Origin: Bog-375 sp049698695
GTDB taxonomy: Bacteria > Acidobacteriota > Terriglobia > Bryobacterales > Bryobacteraceae
Reading direction: 5' to 3'
Assembly (NCBI GenBank): GCA_049698695.1
Contig: JBAVYH010000187.1
Span: forward strand, 1 to 64,000
Length of the DNA stretch: 64,000 nt
The position numbers and the translations under genes are program-made. Below the pieces are notes generated by a model that was given only the letters and a program-made list of their open reading frames with translations, had not been told where the DNA came from and ran no database searches. This document shows, in pieces, positions 49,915 through 58,450 of this stretch. Every line of letters begins with the position of its first letter. Position 1 is the first letter of the stretch.

Positions 49915-51828
49915 CTATTTCTCCCCCGGCAGCTTCGCAGGCAAGCTGGCACGCCGGTCCACCTGCCCGCTCACCGCCTCCGCCATGGTGATATCGTTCC
50001 GCTCCAGCGTCATCCCGACGGCCTGGTCCAACGCGATGCGTGCGTGCGTGTAATTGGCCATCGACTGTACCTGTTCGCTTTCCGCCGCCACCACGTCGCG
50101 CTGCGCCTGAATCACCAGCGCATTGGTGGATTTGCCGAATTCATATTTCTTTTTTTCCGCCGCCAGCGTCTCCCGCGCCAGCTTCAGCGTTTCGAGCGCC
50201 GTTTCGTAACGCGAGTGCGCCTGCTCCACGCCGATCAGCGCGTTTCTCACGTCCACGCTCACCTGGGCGACGCTCTTCTCGAGCTGCAGCTCCTGCTGCC
50301 GCATCTGCAACTGGTCGGTCGCGAAATCGGCCTGCGCGGCGCGGTTGCGAATCGGAACGGTCAGCGAAAAGCCGACCGTGTAATTCGGGAAATTGCGGCG
50401 GAAAATCTGCGCCAGCAAACTGCCGTAGCCGGCAATGTAGTACGGGTCGGGCGCGCCAAATTGATCGCCCGTGTTGAGGGGATTTGGCGCGCCCACCTGG
50501 GCTTGATTGGTGAAGGACGCAAACGCTTGCAGCGATGGCTTCAGCTCGCTCCGGTCGCCGCGCAGCACCAGGAGCTGGCTTTGAATGTTGATGCGATTCT
50601 GCTCCAGGTCCGGCCGCTGCTCGAGCGCCTGTTTCACCAGGTCCTTCAGCGGCGCCAGCCCTTCCTGCTCCGGCACCTGGATCGGATCGAGCGTCACGAT
50701 GTGCGCGTTTTCCAGCGCGGGATCTTCCATCCCGCTGCGGCTGAGCGCGTTCTTGAGCACGATTTCCTGCTGCAGCAAGTTGGTCTGGGCTATCAGCACA
50801 TCCTCTTCGCGCGCCGGAATCTCCGCCTGAGCCCGCGTAACTTCGATCGCCGCTATCGCGCCCGCCGCCAGTTCCTTCTTGTTGTCCTCGTAAAGCTGCC
50901 GCGCCGCGTCCAGCGCCAGCCGTTTCAGGCGCAGGTCTTCGTTGAACGCCACCAGGTCCCAGTAGAGGTTCAACACCGCCGAAACCGTGGTCGTCACCTG
51001 CTGCTTCAGTTGCAACACGGAATAGCGCGAGTTGTTGCGCGCAATCCGTATGTAGCGGTTGTTCACCGAAGCGCCGAACCCCTGCAGCAGGTTCTGCGAA
51101 ATATTCAGGTTCAGGCTGCCCTGCGTCAGAGGATTCAGCAGCACCGTGGGAACGTTTACCGTAGCCCGCTGGCTGCCGTAGTTGATGTTGAAAGCCGCCC
51201 CGTTCATGAACTGCTGGCTGTATCCGGCGCTGAAGTCCTGCACGTCCTCCACTATGGAGTTCGATTGATACAGCACCAGGTTGCTTTGCGGCGACGTGTA
51301 ATGGGCGAAGTTGGCCGAAAGATTGAGCATCGGATCCGTCTGCGGGATGAGCGAGCCAATCTGTCCGGTAATGCCGCCGCCGGACCCGACCCCGGCGCCG
51401 GTTGCCAGGCTGGTGTTGCTCACGTTGATGCCCGCCAGGCTCACCGATTGCGGTCCGGGGGCGATCGCCGTCGAGGGCGCGCGCAGCGCCCCGCCCACCC
51501 GCGCGCGGTCGATATCCTGGCGCGCCATCAGCGGGCCGTAGCGCTGGATTTCAATGTCGATGTTGTTTTCGATCGCCAGCGCGACCACGTCCCGCGCGCT
51601 CAGGTACAGGCTGTCGGCGCGAATCAGCGTGCTCAGCCGGCCAGAGTTGTTGAGGTTCACCGGGGGCACCGCGCGCTGCTGGTATGCGCGCGTCAAAAAA
51701 CCCAAGGGCCGCGGACGCGGCGGCAAGATAGTGATGTTGGACGGCTGTGCCGAAGCCGCCCAAGCCCACGACGCCAGCAGCCAAACGAGATGGCGCACGT
51801 GGAACGGACTCTGTGGAATGTAAGTCAT
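49915..51828 (-). CDS. TolC-family outer membrane protein (long form), copy 3
   Basis: About 637 residues from the ATG at 51828 (MTYIPQSPFHVRHLVWLLA, signal peptide). The extension ends in LSTLIRADSLYLSARDVVAL, the same junction as in copies 1 and 2; the insert here is GPQSVSLAGINVSNTSLATG and following, again Gly/Ser-rich. The C-terminal ends with the OEP coiled coil (RKKYEFGKSTNALV and relatives). It lies 8 bp before TolC copy 2 and probably shares its transcript. No pump is nearby. An open frame extends upstream into the palindromic element, but the start at 51828 gives a good signal peptide. Confidence 0.9.
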   Translation of the reverse strand: MTYIPQSPFHVRHLVWLLASWAWAASAQPSNITILPPRPRPLGFLTRAYQQRAVPPVNLNNSGRLSTLIRADSLYLSARDVVALAIENNIDIEIQRYGPLMARQDIDRARVGGALRAPSTAIAPGPQSVSLAGINVSNTSLATGAGVGSGGGITGQIGSLIPQTDPMLNLSANFAHYTSPQSNLVLYQSNSIVEDVQDFSAGYSQQFMNGAAFNINYGSQRATVNVPTVLLNPLTQGSLNLNISQNLLQGFGASVNNRYIRIARNNSRYSVLQLKQQVTTTVSAVLNLYWDLVAFNEDLRLKRLALDAARQLYEDNKKELAAGAIAAIEVTRAQAEIPAREEDVLIAQTNLLQQEIVLKNALSRSGMEDPALENAHIVTLDPIQVPEQEGLAPLKDLVKQALEQRPDLEQNRINIQSQLLVLRGDRSELKPSLQAFASFTNQAQVGAPNPLNTGDQFGAPDPYYIAGYGSLLAQIFRRNFPNYTVGFSLTVPIRNRAAQADFATDQLQMRQQELQLEKSVAQVSVDVRNALIGVEQAHSRYETALETLKLARETLAAEKKKYEFGKSTNALVIQAQRDVVAAESEQVQSMANYTHARIALDQAVGMTLERNDITMAEAVSGQVDRRASLPAKLPGEK

Positions 51829-52249
51829 TCCCCATCCGCGGTGCAATCCTCGGGCCGATAGCCTCGCGCCCCGATCCACGCGGAGTGGGTGGCTGGTGAT
51901 GCCGAACGAAGCGTGTGTTCCGGAAGTGGGGCAGGCGCTTCCGCCTGCCAACCGGCGCGGCAACTGAGCCTGCGCGTTGGCTCCAGCCAAGCGCCAAGTC
52001 ACAGATGGGAAAGTCGCCCCGCCGCTATTGGGATTCGATCTCTCCAAAGGGGAACCCATGCGGTTGGCAGCAGAGCGCCTGCCCCACATGTTTTCGGGTC
52101 GACTTACGGAACATCCCGGGCCGTGGCAGCGCCCGCCAAGGAGCCCCGCACCCCACTGTCCTATTTCGCGACGAGGTGTCCGCATGCGAACACTGGGTAG
52201 CGCGACGGCAAATCGTCTCTACGGGTTATCTCCCCCGCCCGGAGCGGCC
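51829..52249. other. Intergenic region between TolC copy 3 and the M28 peptidase gene
   Basis: 421 bp, mostly filled by the 162-bp palindromic element at 51926-52087. The rest shows no gene with support. The minus-strand sequence at 51975-52050 reads SVTWRLAGANAQAQ, which has a short resemblance to the RAYT N-terminus (VTWRLAG), but nothing more of a transposase follows. Confidence 0.5.
51926..52087. repeat. 162-bp MITE-like element with 27-29-bp terminal inverted repeats
   Basis: Left end GTGGGGCAGGCGCTTCCGCC then TGCCAACCG; the right end is the reverse complement of GTGGGGCAGGCGCTCTGCTG then CCAACCG. About 100 bp lie between the ends. The flanks TGTTCCGG and TGTTTTCGG could be a decayed target duplication. 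It is the longest of the GTGGGGCA...TGCCCCAC elements in the window. Confidence 0.7.
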
Positions 52250-53845
52250 TTACCGCCTGTGGAACTGATCGCCCTGCCGCCAATCGGGCAGCTTGTCCTG
52301 GTCGGCGATTTCGCTGCCGAGGATGAAGCCGAACTCAGCCGCTTGCGCCACCGAAGTGAAATCCCAGTCTTCGCGATACTCATCCGACGGGTGGTGGTAA
52401 TGCAGCGTGTTGTACTCCTGGAACATGCGCTCGCCGTAGCCGGCCGGCTTGTCGTCGAACTCCGTCCCCACGCCGATCGAGAAGGCGGGAATGCCGGCGC
52501 GCGCAAACGAAAAATGATCGGACCGGAAGTAGTGGCCTTGCTCGGGATGTGCGTCCGGCTGGATAGCGAGCTTCATCCGTTGGGCGACGTTCTCGGCCAG
52601 CGGCAGCACGCTGGTGCGTTCTGCGCCGCTGATCACGATTTGCTTGGCGCGGCCCCAGGGAAAGACGGCGTCGTAATTGAGATCGATGGCCGTCCTGGCG
52701 GCGGGAATCAGCGGGTGCTGCGCGTAATATTCCGAGCCCTTCAGCCCGCCTTCTTCCGCCGTCACGAAAAGGAACAGCGCCGACCGCCGCGGCTTGTCTT
52801 TCAGCGCCGCCCACGCGCGCGCCAACTCCAGCACGATGCCGCAGCCGGTGCCGTTGTCGATGGCGCCGTTGTAAATGGAATCGCCATTTACCGGCGTGCC
52901 AATCCCCAGGTGGTCCCAGTGCGCGGTGTAAATCACCGCTTCGTCTTTCAGCTTGGGATCGCTGCCTTCCACCAATCCCGCCACGTTGCGCGTGTTCAAT
53001 TCGCGCAGCTGCGAGACCATCTTGCCATGGATCTGTATCCCCAGATTGATGGGCCGGAAGCTCGCCTTCTCGGATGCGGCCAGCAACTCATCCACCGTCT
53101 TGCCCGCGAGGCCAAGCAGCTTCTCGCCCGCCTCGCGCGATAGCCAGCCGGCGCAGGCCAGCGCGGGCTCGCCATCGGCCAGCTTCACGTACGGCAGCTC
53201 GCGCGCCCAGGAGCCGCGCACCACTTCCCAGCCGTAGCCGGCGGTCGGCGTGGTGTGGATGATGAGGACGGCGCGGGCGCCGCGCCGCAGCCCTTCCTCG
53301 TATTTGTAGACCCAGCGGCCATAGTAAGTGAGCGCGCGGCCGTCGAAGAATTTCGGATCGTCGGAGGTGGGCTCGTTGGTGAACAGCACCAGCACCTTGC
53401 CCTTCACATCCACGCCTTTGAAGTCGTCCCAGTTCCATTCGGGCGCGGTGATGCCGTGGCCCACGAAGACCGCGCCGGCGTCGAAGTTCGTGCTGTCGCG
53501 CTGGCTCATGTCGATGCTCACCAGCTCGTCGAGCAGCTTGAAATCCACCGTTTTGCCGCCGGCCGTCGCCCAGACTTTCGTCTCCGGCTCGGTGGTGACA
53601 CCCACCAGCGGCACGTTCTGGAAGTAAGTACCATTCTCGCCCGCCGGTTTGGCGCCGGCTCCGGCGAGTTCTCGCGCAATGTATGCCGTCGCCAGGTCGC
53701 CGCCCCTGGTTCCCACACCGCGTCCTTCCAGCAGATCGCTGGAAAGGAACTTCACGTCTTCGCGAATCTGTTGCGGGTTAATGGGCCCCGGCTGCGCCGC
53801 CGCCAAAACACCGCCAAGCGCCGCCATGCGGATCAATTGTTTCAT
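52250..53845 (-). CDS. Exported M28-family metallopeptidase with PA domain
   Basis: 531 residues from the ATG at 53845: signal peptide KQLIRMAALGGVLAAA. A PA-type domain occupies about 100-260, and the M28 dinuclear zinc core has ligands in AHWDHLG, DNGTGCG, TAEEGGLKG and SDHFSF. Aminopeptidase or carboxypeptidase acting outside the cytoplasm. The ATG at 54001 would put over 50 unrelated residues in front, including repeat-derived sequence, so it was rejected. Divergent from the 1335-residue repeat protein. Confidence 0.93.
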   Translation of the reverse strand: MKQLIRMAALGGVLAAAQPGPINPQQIREDVKFLSSDLLEGRGVGTRGGDLATAYIARELAGAGAKPAGENGTYFQNVPLVGVTTEPETKVWATAGGKTVDFKLLDELVSIDMSQRDSTNFDAGAVFVGHGITAPEWNWDDFKGVDVKGKVLVLFTNEPTSDDPKFFDGRALTYYGRWVYKYEEGLRRGARAVLIIHTTPTAGYGWEVVRGSWARELPYVKLADGEPALACAGWLSREAGEKLLGLAGKTVDELLAASEKASFRPINLGIQIHGKMVSQLRELNTRNVAGLVEGSDPKLKDEAVIYTAHWDHLGIGTPVNGDSIYNGAIDNGTGCGIVLELARAWAALKDKPRRSALFLFVTAEEGGLKGSEYYAQHPLIPAARTAIDLNYDAVFPWGRAKQIVISGAERTSVLPLAENVAQRMKLAIQPDAHPEQGHYFRSDHFSFARAGIPAFSIGVGTEFDDKPAGYGERMFQEYNTLHYHHPSDEYREDWDFTSVAQAAEFGFILGSEIADQDKLPDWRQGDQFHRR

Positions 53846-53916
53846 GACCGCTATACTAACTCCCCACAGGCCGCCTGGAGGAGTTTGTCGAAGGTGCCGC
53901 GAGCACGCCCTGCGCT

Positions 53917-53951
53917 TCGGAGCCGCGACCGTGAGGGAGCGGTTGCCGGCG
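53917..53951 (+). repeat. Half copy of the GACCGTGAGGGAGCGG palindrome
   Basis: GAGCCGCGACCGTGAGGGAG followed by CGGTTGCCGGCG; identical to the right arm of the repeat at 26449 but with no left arm. It lies in the divergent intergenic region upstream of the M28 peptidase and the repeat protein. Confidence 0.65.
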
Positions 53952-53964
53952 AGTAAGTCAAATA

Positions 53965-53982
53965 TCGAAACAAATGTTTCGA
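53965..53982. promoter_or_regulatory. Palindrome TCGAAACA-AA-TGTTTCGA, candidate operator
   Basis: Perfect 8+2+8 inverted repeat in an AT-rich island (53960-54000) that is unusual for this GC-rich sequence. It lies about 90 bp before the start of the 1335-residue protein gene and about 120 bp before the divergent M28 peptidase gene, so it could control either. No regulator gene is adjacent, and the cognate factor is unknown. Confidence 0.5.
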
Positions 53983-54013
53983 AAAAAATATTTTCCGCCA
54001 TTCTTCAAAGGGT

Positions 54014-54028
54014 CTGATAGCATATCAG
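54014..54028. promoter_or_regulatory. Palindrome CTGATA-GCA-TATCAG
   Basis: Perfect 6+3+6 inverted repeat, 46 bp before the start codon of the 1335-residue protein. Possibly an operator or part of the 5' untranslated region. Confidence 0.4.
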
Positions 54029-54073
54029 CCAGCCGGGAGGGGACCCCACATTCGATCCCGGCCGGAGGAACAT

Positions 54074-57000
54074 ATGAGGTGCGTTCGATTGGCCTTAGTG
54101 TCTGTTTCCGCTGCTATGCTCATCCCGGCACAGCAGCCCCCACAACCGCAACCGGAGCCTCGAGTATTGTCGATTACTCCGCAAATTACGTTACGCTATG
54201 CGGCGCCCTGGAAACCGTCCGGCGCGGTATTCCGGAATGCGCAGGAATTAGTAATTACCCGCACCGCCGCGGTGCGGCCGGAAGGGGCGACTCAGACGCA
54301 GAACGTCGAGTACCCACAGGCCAGAGTTCTGATTACAACCGAGCAGCGCACCAGCCACGACGACGCCTTGAATCGGTTGCAGGACATCGCAAAATCGCGA
54401 AGCGGAACGGTGCGCTTCCTCGCCATCGGCGGCTGGCCCGCCGTGGAGCTCGAGTTCGTCGAGGCACTGCCCAGGCGGGGCGCGCCACAGCGGGGCGCGG
54501 AGCCGGAGGCCGCAATGAATGCTCCCAGCCCGCAAGTGCAGCGGGCTATTGTGGCCATTGCCGCCGACGCCACCGTCCTCCACTTCGATATCTCGCTCTC
54601 GCCCGACGCTCCGGCCAGCATGTTACAGCAGGCCGAGCAGCTCGCAACCGGCAGTGCGTTTCCCACCCAAGGCAAGCCGGAAGACGTCCAAAACTCCATC
54701 CGAACCTTGCAGCAAAGTGTTCCAGCCAAACCGGTGCCGGAAGGCATGCTCCTCGGCCCGGCGAACGTTCCGCTGCGCGCCGCAATCAGCGCGCCGCCGC
54801 TCAGTACCGTCGGAACCGTTGCCCTTGAGACAGGCGTGGGAGAACTGGAAATTGCAACCAGCTCCGACGCCAAGAACATTATCGTCGCCAGTAACTCGGC
54901 GCTGCGCTACTCCACCAATCTCGGCGGCAGCTTTACTGCCGGTTCCACCGGCGTCTTCGGACTCAACGACCCATCGCTGGCGCGCGGCGCATCGGGCAAT
55001 TTCTATCTGGGTGTGATCGCTTTCCCTAGCGGCACCAAGGCACAGCTCGGCGTCACGGGATGCACCAATGCCGAAAGCCGTTCCACCAATAGCGGCGCCT
55101 CTTTCAGTTTGCAGGGTTACAGCGCAGAGTGTCCCACCAGTGGAACCGGTATCTGCTTCCCGGACCAGGAACACATCGCCGCCGATAGCGTCAATTCGAG
55201 CTCCGGCAACGATCAGGTTTACGCGGTCTGGCGCCGCTTCACTCCTTCAGGGACGGCCACTAGTTGCGGCAACCTCGGCAGCGGTTTTGTAGCGGCGTCA
55301 ATTGTTTGCTCCAAGGATAACGCTGCCACTTGGACGGCAACCGCCGCTATATCCGGCGCCGGCGATTTCCCGCGAGTCGCGGTCGGCCGCGACGGGAACG
55401 TGTATGTGGTCACGATCAGCGGCGATAACGTCCTACTGAATCGGTTCAGCTCTTGTGCCAGCGGCCTGACTGCGGCTGCCGGTTTTCCCGTGACCGTGGC
55501 GACCCTGAGCGGCACCGTGGCCTGCCCAGTTTCCGGATTGGATCGCTGCAACGACGGCAATACGCTGAGCAGCCCGACGGTGGCACCCGATCCCGGCGAC
55601 GCGGCTCACGTTCTGGTCACTTTCGCCGAAAGCGACGGCGCCGGCGGCGAGCGAATCGTGACTGCCGAATCGAACAACAGCGGCGCGAGCTTCCCCAACC
55701 GCCGCACCATCACTTCCACTACGGGGGTCCGGCGTTTTATGCCCTGGTCATGCAGCACTCTCGGCCGGGCGTGGATGGGCTGGTATGACCGCAGCGCCGC
55801 CAAGGCTTCCGGCGCCACCAACGATCGCACGGAATACTTCGTCAGCTCAGGAACGGGCGGCGGCGTTGGCTGGACGTATGACCTATCGGGCAACCCCGAT
55901 CCGCAATGCGCCTCCGGCTGGCCGTGCGCTCCGCGCAGTACCAAGGACTCGGAATCCTGCACCGTGCAGCCGCAACTTGCCGGCGTCTGCCACAACTCAG
56001 CCGGCGGCGGCAGCGGGACCCGCTGCGATTTCAGCTCAACTACCTGTCCGACCGGCGAGACCTGCCAGGGCGGCGGCGGTTGCCCCAAATACGGCGACTA
56101 TAACGGCATCGCCTGCGTGGGCGACTGGATCATCGCCGCCTGGACCTCGGCAACGGCCCCGGCGGGTTTGCCTGCCGTAACTGGCCTGAGCGTCTTCTCA
56201 GCCTCGTTGTTCGTTGGCGGCCAGGGCGCAACCATCTGGTCTTATACCGGCACGCCATGCAGCGGTAACAGTTGCCCTGGCTGGCAGCAGCTCGATAACA
56301 ACCCGGCGACAGTTGCCATTGCCGGCGGCGGCAGCAAGCTCTATCAACTGCATAACACCGGCAAAATCTGGGTGTCGACCGGCGCCGGCTGCAGCCTCGA
56401 TTCGTGTCCGGGCTGGCAAATGCTGGACGATAACACCGCGGCGGTTCAAATTGCCGCCGACAGCTCGGATCTTTATGAGTTTCACAACACGGGAAAGATC
56501 TGGCGGTACACCGGCACCCCATGTAGCGGAACGTCATGCCCTGGCTGGCAGATGCTAGACGATAACACCGCCGCGGTTCAGATCGCAGCCGATAGCGGAG
56601 CGCTCTACGAGTTCCATAACACGGGTAAGATCTGGCGCTACACCGGCACCGCGTGCAGCGGGACCTCGTGTCCGGGCTGGCAAATGCTGGACGATAACAC
56701 CGCGGCGGTTGCCATTGCGGCCGGGGGAGGCCAGCTTTACCAACTGCACAATGACGGCTCCATCTGGCGCTATACCGGCACCGCGTGCAGCGGCACATTG
56801 TGCCCGGGCTGGCAAAAGCTCGACGATAATACCGCAGCGGTCGCCATCGCGGCCGGAAACGAATTGTACCAGTTGCACGTGGACGGCTCCATCTGGCGCT
56901 ATACCGGTACGCCGTGCAGCGGCACCTCGTGTCCGGGCTGGCAAATGCTCGACAGCAACATCAAAGCAGTGGCGATCGCCGCTGCCGGCGACCAGTTGTA

Positions 57001-58081
57001 TGAGGTGCATAACGATGGCATGATCTGGCGCTACACCGGCACGCCCTGCGCCAGTGCCACTTCCTGCCCCGGCTGGCAAATGCTCGACGATAACGCGCTC
57101 AACGGCATGATCGCCGCGGCCGACAATCTCTATCAACTGCACACGGACCCGCTGAATCAACTGCACACCGACGGCAGCCTCTGGCGCTACACCGGAACCG
57201 AATGCGATGGCGACTTCTGCCCAGGCTGGGCGGAGCTGGACGACAACTCCGCCACGGTGGCGATGGCGGCGGCGGAGGGCCAGTTCTATCAACTGCACAA
57301 CGACGGCTCGATCTGGCGCCACAACGGCACCACGTGCAGCGGTGCATCCTGCCCGGGTTGGATCAAGCTCGACGACAATCCGCGCGCCACCGCGATTGCC
57401 GCCGGCGGCAGCCAATTGTATCAACTGCACAATGATGGCTCCATCTGGCGCCACAACGGCACCGCGTGCAGCGGAACATCCTGCCCTGGCTGGATCGAGC
57501 TCGACAATAATCCGGCCGCTACCGCTATCGCGGCCGGCAGCAACCAGTTATTCCAACTGCACAACGATGGCTCCATCTGGCGCCATAACGGAACGCCGTG
57601 CAGTGGAACTTCCTGCCCCGGTTGGCAGGAGCTCGACGATAACCCGGCCGCACGCGCCATCGCCGCCGGTAGCAAAGATCTGTTTGAATTCCACAGCGAC
57701 GGCTCCATCTGGCGTTACACTGGCACGCCGTGCAGTGGAACGAGCTGCCCCGGCTGGCAGAAGCTGGATGACAACCCGGCCGCAACCGCGATCGCGGCCG
57801 GCGGAAAGGAGCTGCTGCAACTGCACAACGATGGATCGATCTGGCTCTATACCGGGACGCCGTGCACCACCGCAACGTCGTGCCCCGGCTGGCAGAAGCT
57901 GGATGACAATCCTGCGGCGATCGCCATCGCCTCCAGCGGCACCCACATCTATCAACGGCACAACGATGGCTCCATCTGGCACTACACCGGGCCGCCGTGC
58001 AGCGGCACAAGCTGCCCCGGCTGGGCGCGCCTGGACGACAACCCGGCCGCCAAGGGGATCGCCGCCGGCGGATTCAACTGA
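54074..58081 (+). CDS. Large exported protein with sialidase-like (BNR) region and 14 tectonin-like repeats
   Basis: 1335 residues; GGAGG 7 nt before the ATG. A signal peptide is followed by QQPPQPQPEP. Residues about 240-600 form a beta-propeller-like region with BNR/Asp-box motifs (STNLGGSFTAG, STNSGASFSLQG, SKDNAATWTATA, SNNSGASFPN). From about residue 718 to the end there are 14 repeats of about 44 residues, each like GSIWRYTGTPCSGTSCPGWQ followed by LDDNPAATAIAAGG and LYQLHND. Each has two Cys spaced to form a disulfide. The repeat pattern resembles tectonin/tachylectin-2 propellers that bind sugars. A short internal duplication (QLHTDPLNQLHTD) occurs in repeat 7. Role unknown; likely surface glycan binding. 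Confidence 0.88.
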   Translation: MRCVRLALVSVSAAMLIPAQQPPQPQPEPRVLSITPQITLRYAAPWKPSGAVFRNAQELVITRTAAVRPEGATQTQNVEYPQARVLITTEQRTSHDDALNRLQDIAKSRSGTVRFLAIGGWPAVELEFVEALPRRGAPQRGAEPEAAMNAPSPQVQRAIVAIAADATVLHFDISLSPDAPASMLQQAEQLATGSAFPTQGKPEDVQNSIRTLQQSVPAKPVPEGMLLGPANVPLRAAISAPPLSTVGTVALETGVGELEIATSSDAKNIIVASNSALRYSTNLGGSFTAGSTGVFGLNDPSLARGASGNFYLGVIAFPSGTKAQLGVTGCTNAESRSTNSGASFSLQGYSAECPTSGTGICFPDQEHIAADSVNSSSGNDQVYAVWRRFTPSGTATSCGNLGSGFVAASIVCSKDNAATWTATAAISGAGDFPRVAVGRDGNVYVVTISGDNVLLNRFSSCASGLTAAAGFPVTVATLSGTVACPVSGLDRCNDGNTLSSPTVAPDPGDAAHVLVTFAESDGAGGERIVTAESNNSGASFPNRRTITSTTGVRRFMPWSCSTLGRAWMGWYDRSAAKASGATNDRTEYFVSSGTGGGVGWTYDLSGNPDPQCASGWPCAPRSTKDSESCTVQPQLAGVCHNSAGGGSGTRCDFSSTTCPTGETCQGGGGCPKYGDYNGIACVGDWIIAAWTSATAPAGLPAVTGLSVFSASLFVGGQGATIWSYTGTPCSGNSCPGWQQLDNNPATVAIAGGGSKLYQLHNTGKIWVSTGAGCSLDSCPGWQMLDDNTAAVQIAADSSDLYEFHNTGKIWRYTGTPCSGTSCPGWQMLDDNTAAVQIAADSGALYEFHNTGKIWRYTGTACSGTSCPGWQMLDDNTAAVAIAAGGGQLYQLHNDGSIWRYTGTACSGTLCPGWQKLDDNTAAVAIAAGNELYQLHVDGSIWRYTGTPCSGTSCPGWQMLDSNIKAVAIAAAGDQLYEVHNDGMIWRYTGTPCASATSCPGWQMLDDNALNGMIAAADNLYQLHTDPLNQLHTDGSLWRYTGTECDGDFCPGWAELDDNSATVAMAAAEGQFYQLHNDGSIWRHNGTTCSGASCPGWIKLDDNPRATAIAAGGSQLYQLHNDGSIWRHNGTACSGTSCPGWIELDNNPAATAIAAGSNQLFQLHNDGSIWRHNGTPCSGTSCPGWQELDDNPAARAIAAGSKDLFEFHSDGSIWRYTGTPCSGTSCPGWQKLDDNPAATAIAAGGKELLQLHNDGSIWLYTGTPCTTATSCPGWQKLDDNPAAIAIASSGTHIYQRHNDGSIWHYTGPPCSGTSCPGWARLDDNPAAKGIAAGGFN

Positions 58082-58450
58082 TCGCATCCGCCTTCGCGTG
58101 TTTGGGGCGGAGCGGGCGCCGCTACGGCAGCAAGTTACTCCTCGGGTAGCGCCGTGCAGCGACGCACTACACGGGGCCTGAGACCACTAATGATGTTCTT
58201 TTGCATGTGGGGCAGGATGACATCCTGCGCGGCGATTGAATATCGCCGCGCGGGCCGATTGGCAATCGGCCCGCAGCTTGCCAAGCTGCCCCACAGACGA
58301 ACATTTTCGGACGGCCGCAGTACTACGAATCGCCCACGCCGCCCGTCGTAATGCAGTATTATCCACGCCAATGCAATTCTACTCACGGTGGGGCGTCCGC
58401 AACCGTGTGTACAAACACCGCATCTAAGTAACTAGAGGTCTTGAGAAGTT
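58082..58450. other. Intergenic region before the FecR gene
   Basis: 369 bp. It contains the 88-bp palindromic element at 58207-58294; otherwise no gene, promoter or RNA that I can support. Confidence 0.5.
58207..58294. repeat. Four-armed GTGGGGCA...TGCCCCAC palindromic element (88 bp)
   Basis: Outer 8-bp inverted ends enclose four consecutive stem-loops: CAGGATGACATCCTG, GCGGCGAT/ATCGCCGC, GGGCCGATTGGCAATCGGCC and GCAGCTTGCCAAGCTGC. Folded, the element is a cloverleaf-like structure closed by GTGGGG/CCCCAC. Confidence 0.8.

Noticed and set aside
51975..52050. Possible RAYT remnant (SVTWRLAG on the minus strand)
   Set aside because: Only seven or so residues match the transposase N-terminus and no HUH or Tyr motif follows; probably chance within a repeat.
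56225..58078. 132-bp spaced repeats as a possible CRISPR array
   Set aside because: The repeats are in frame, have no unique spacers of 30-40 bp and encode the tectonin-like repeats; no cas genes.
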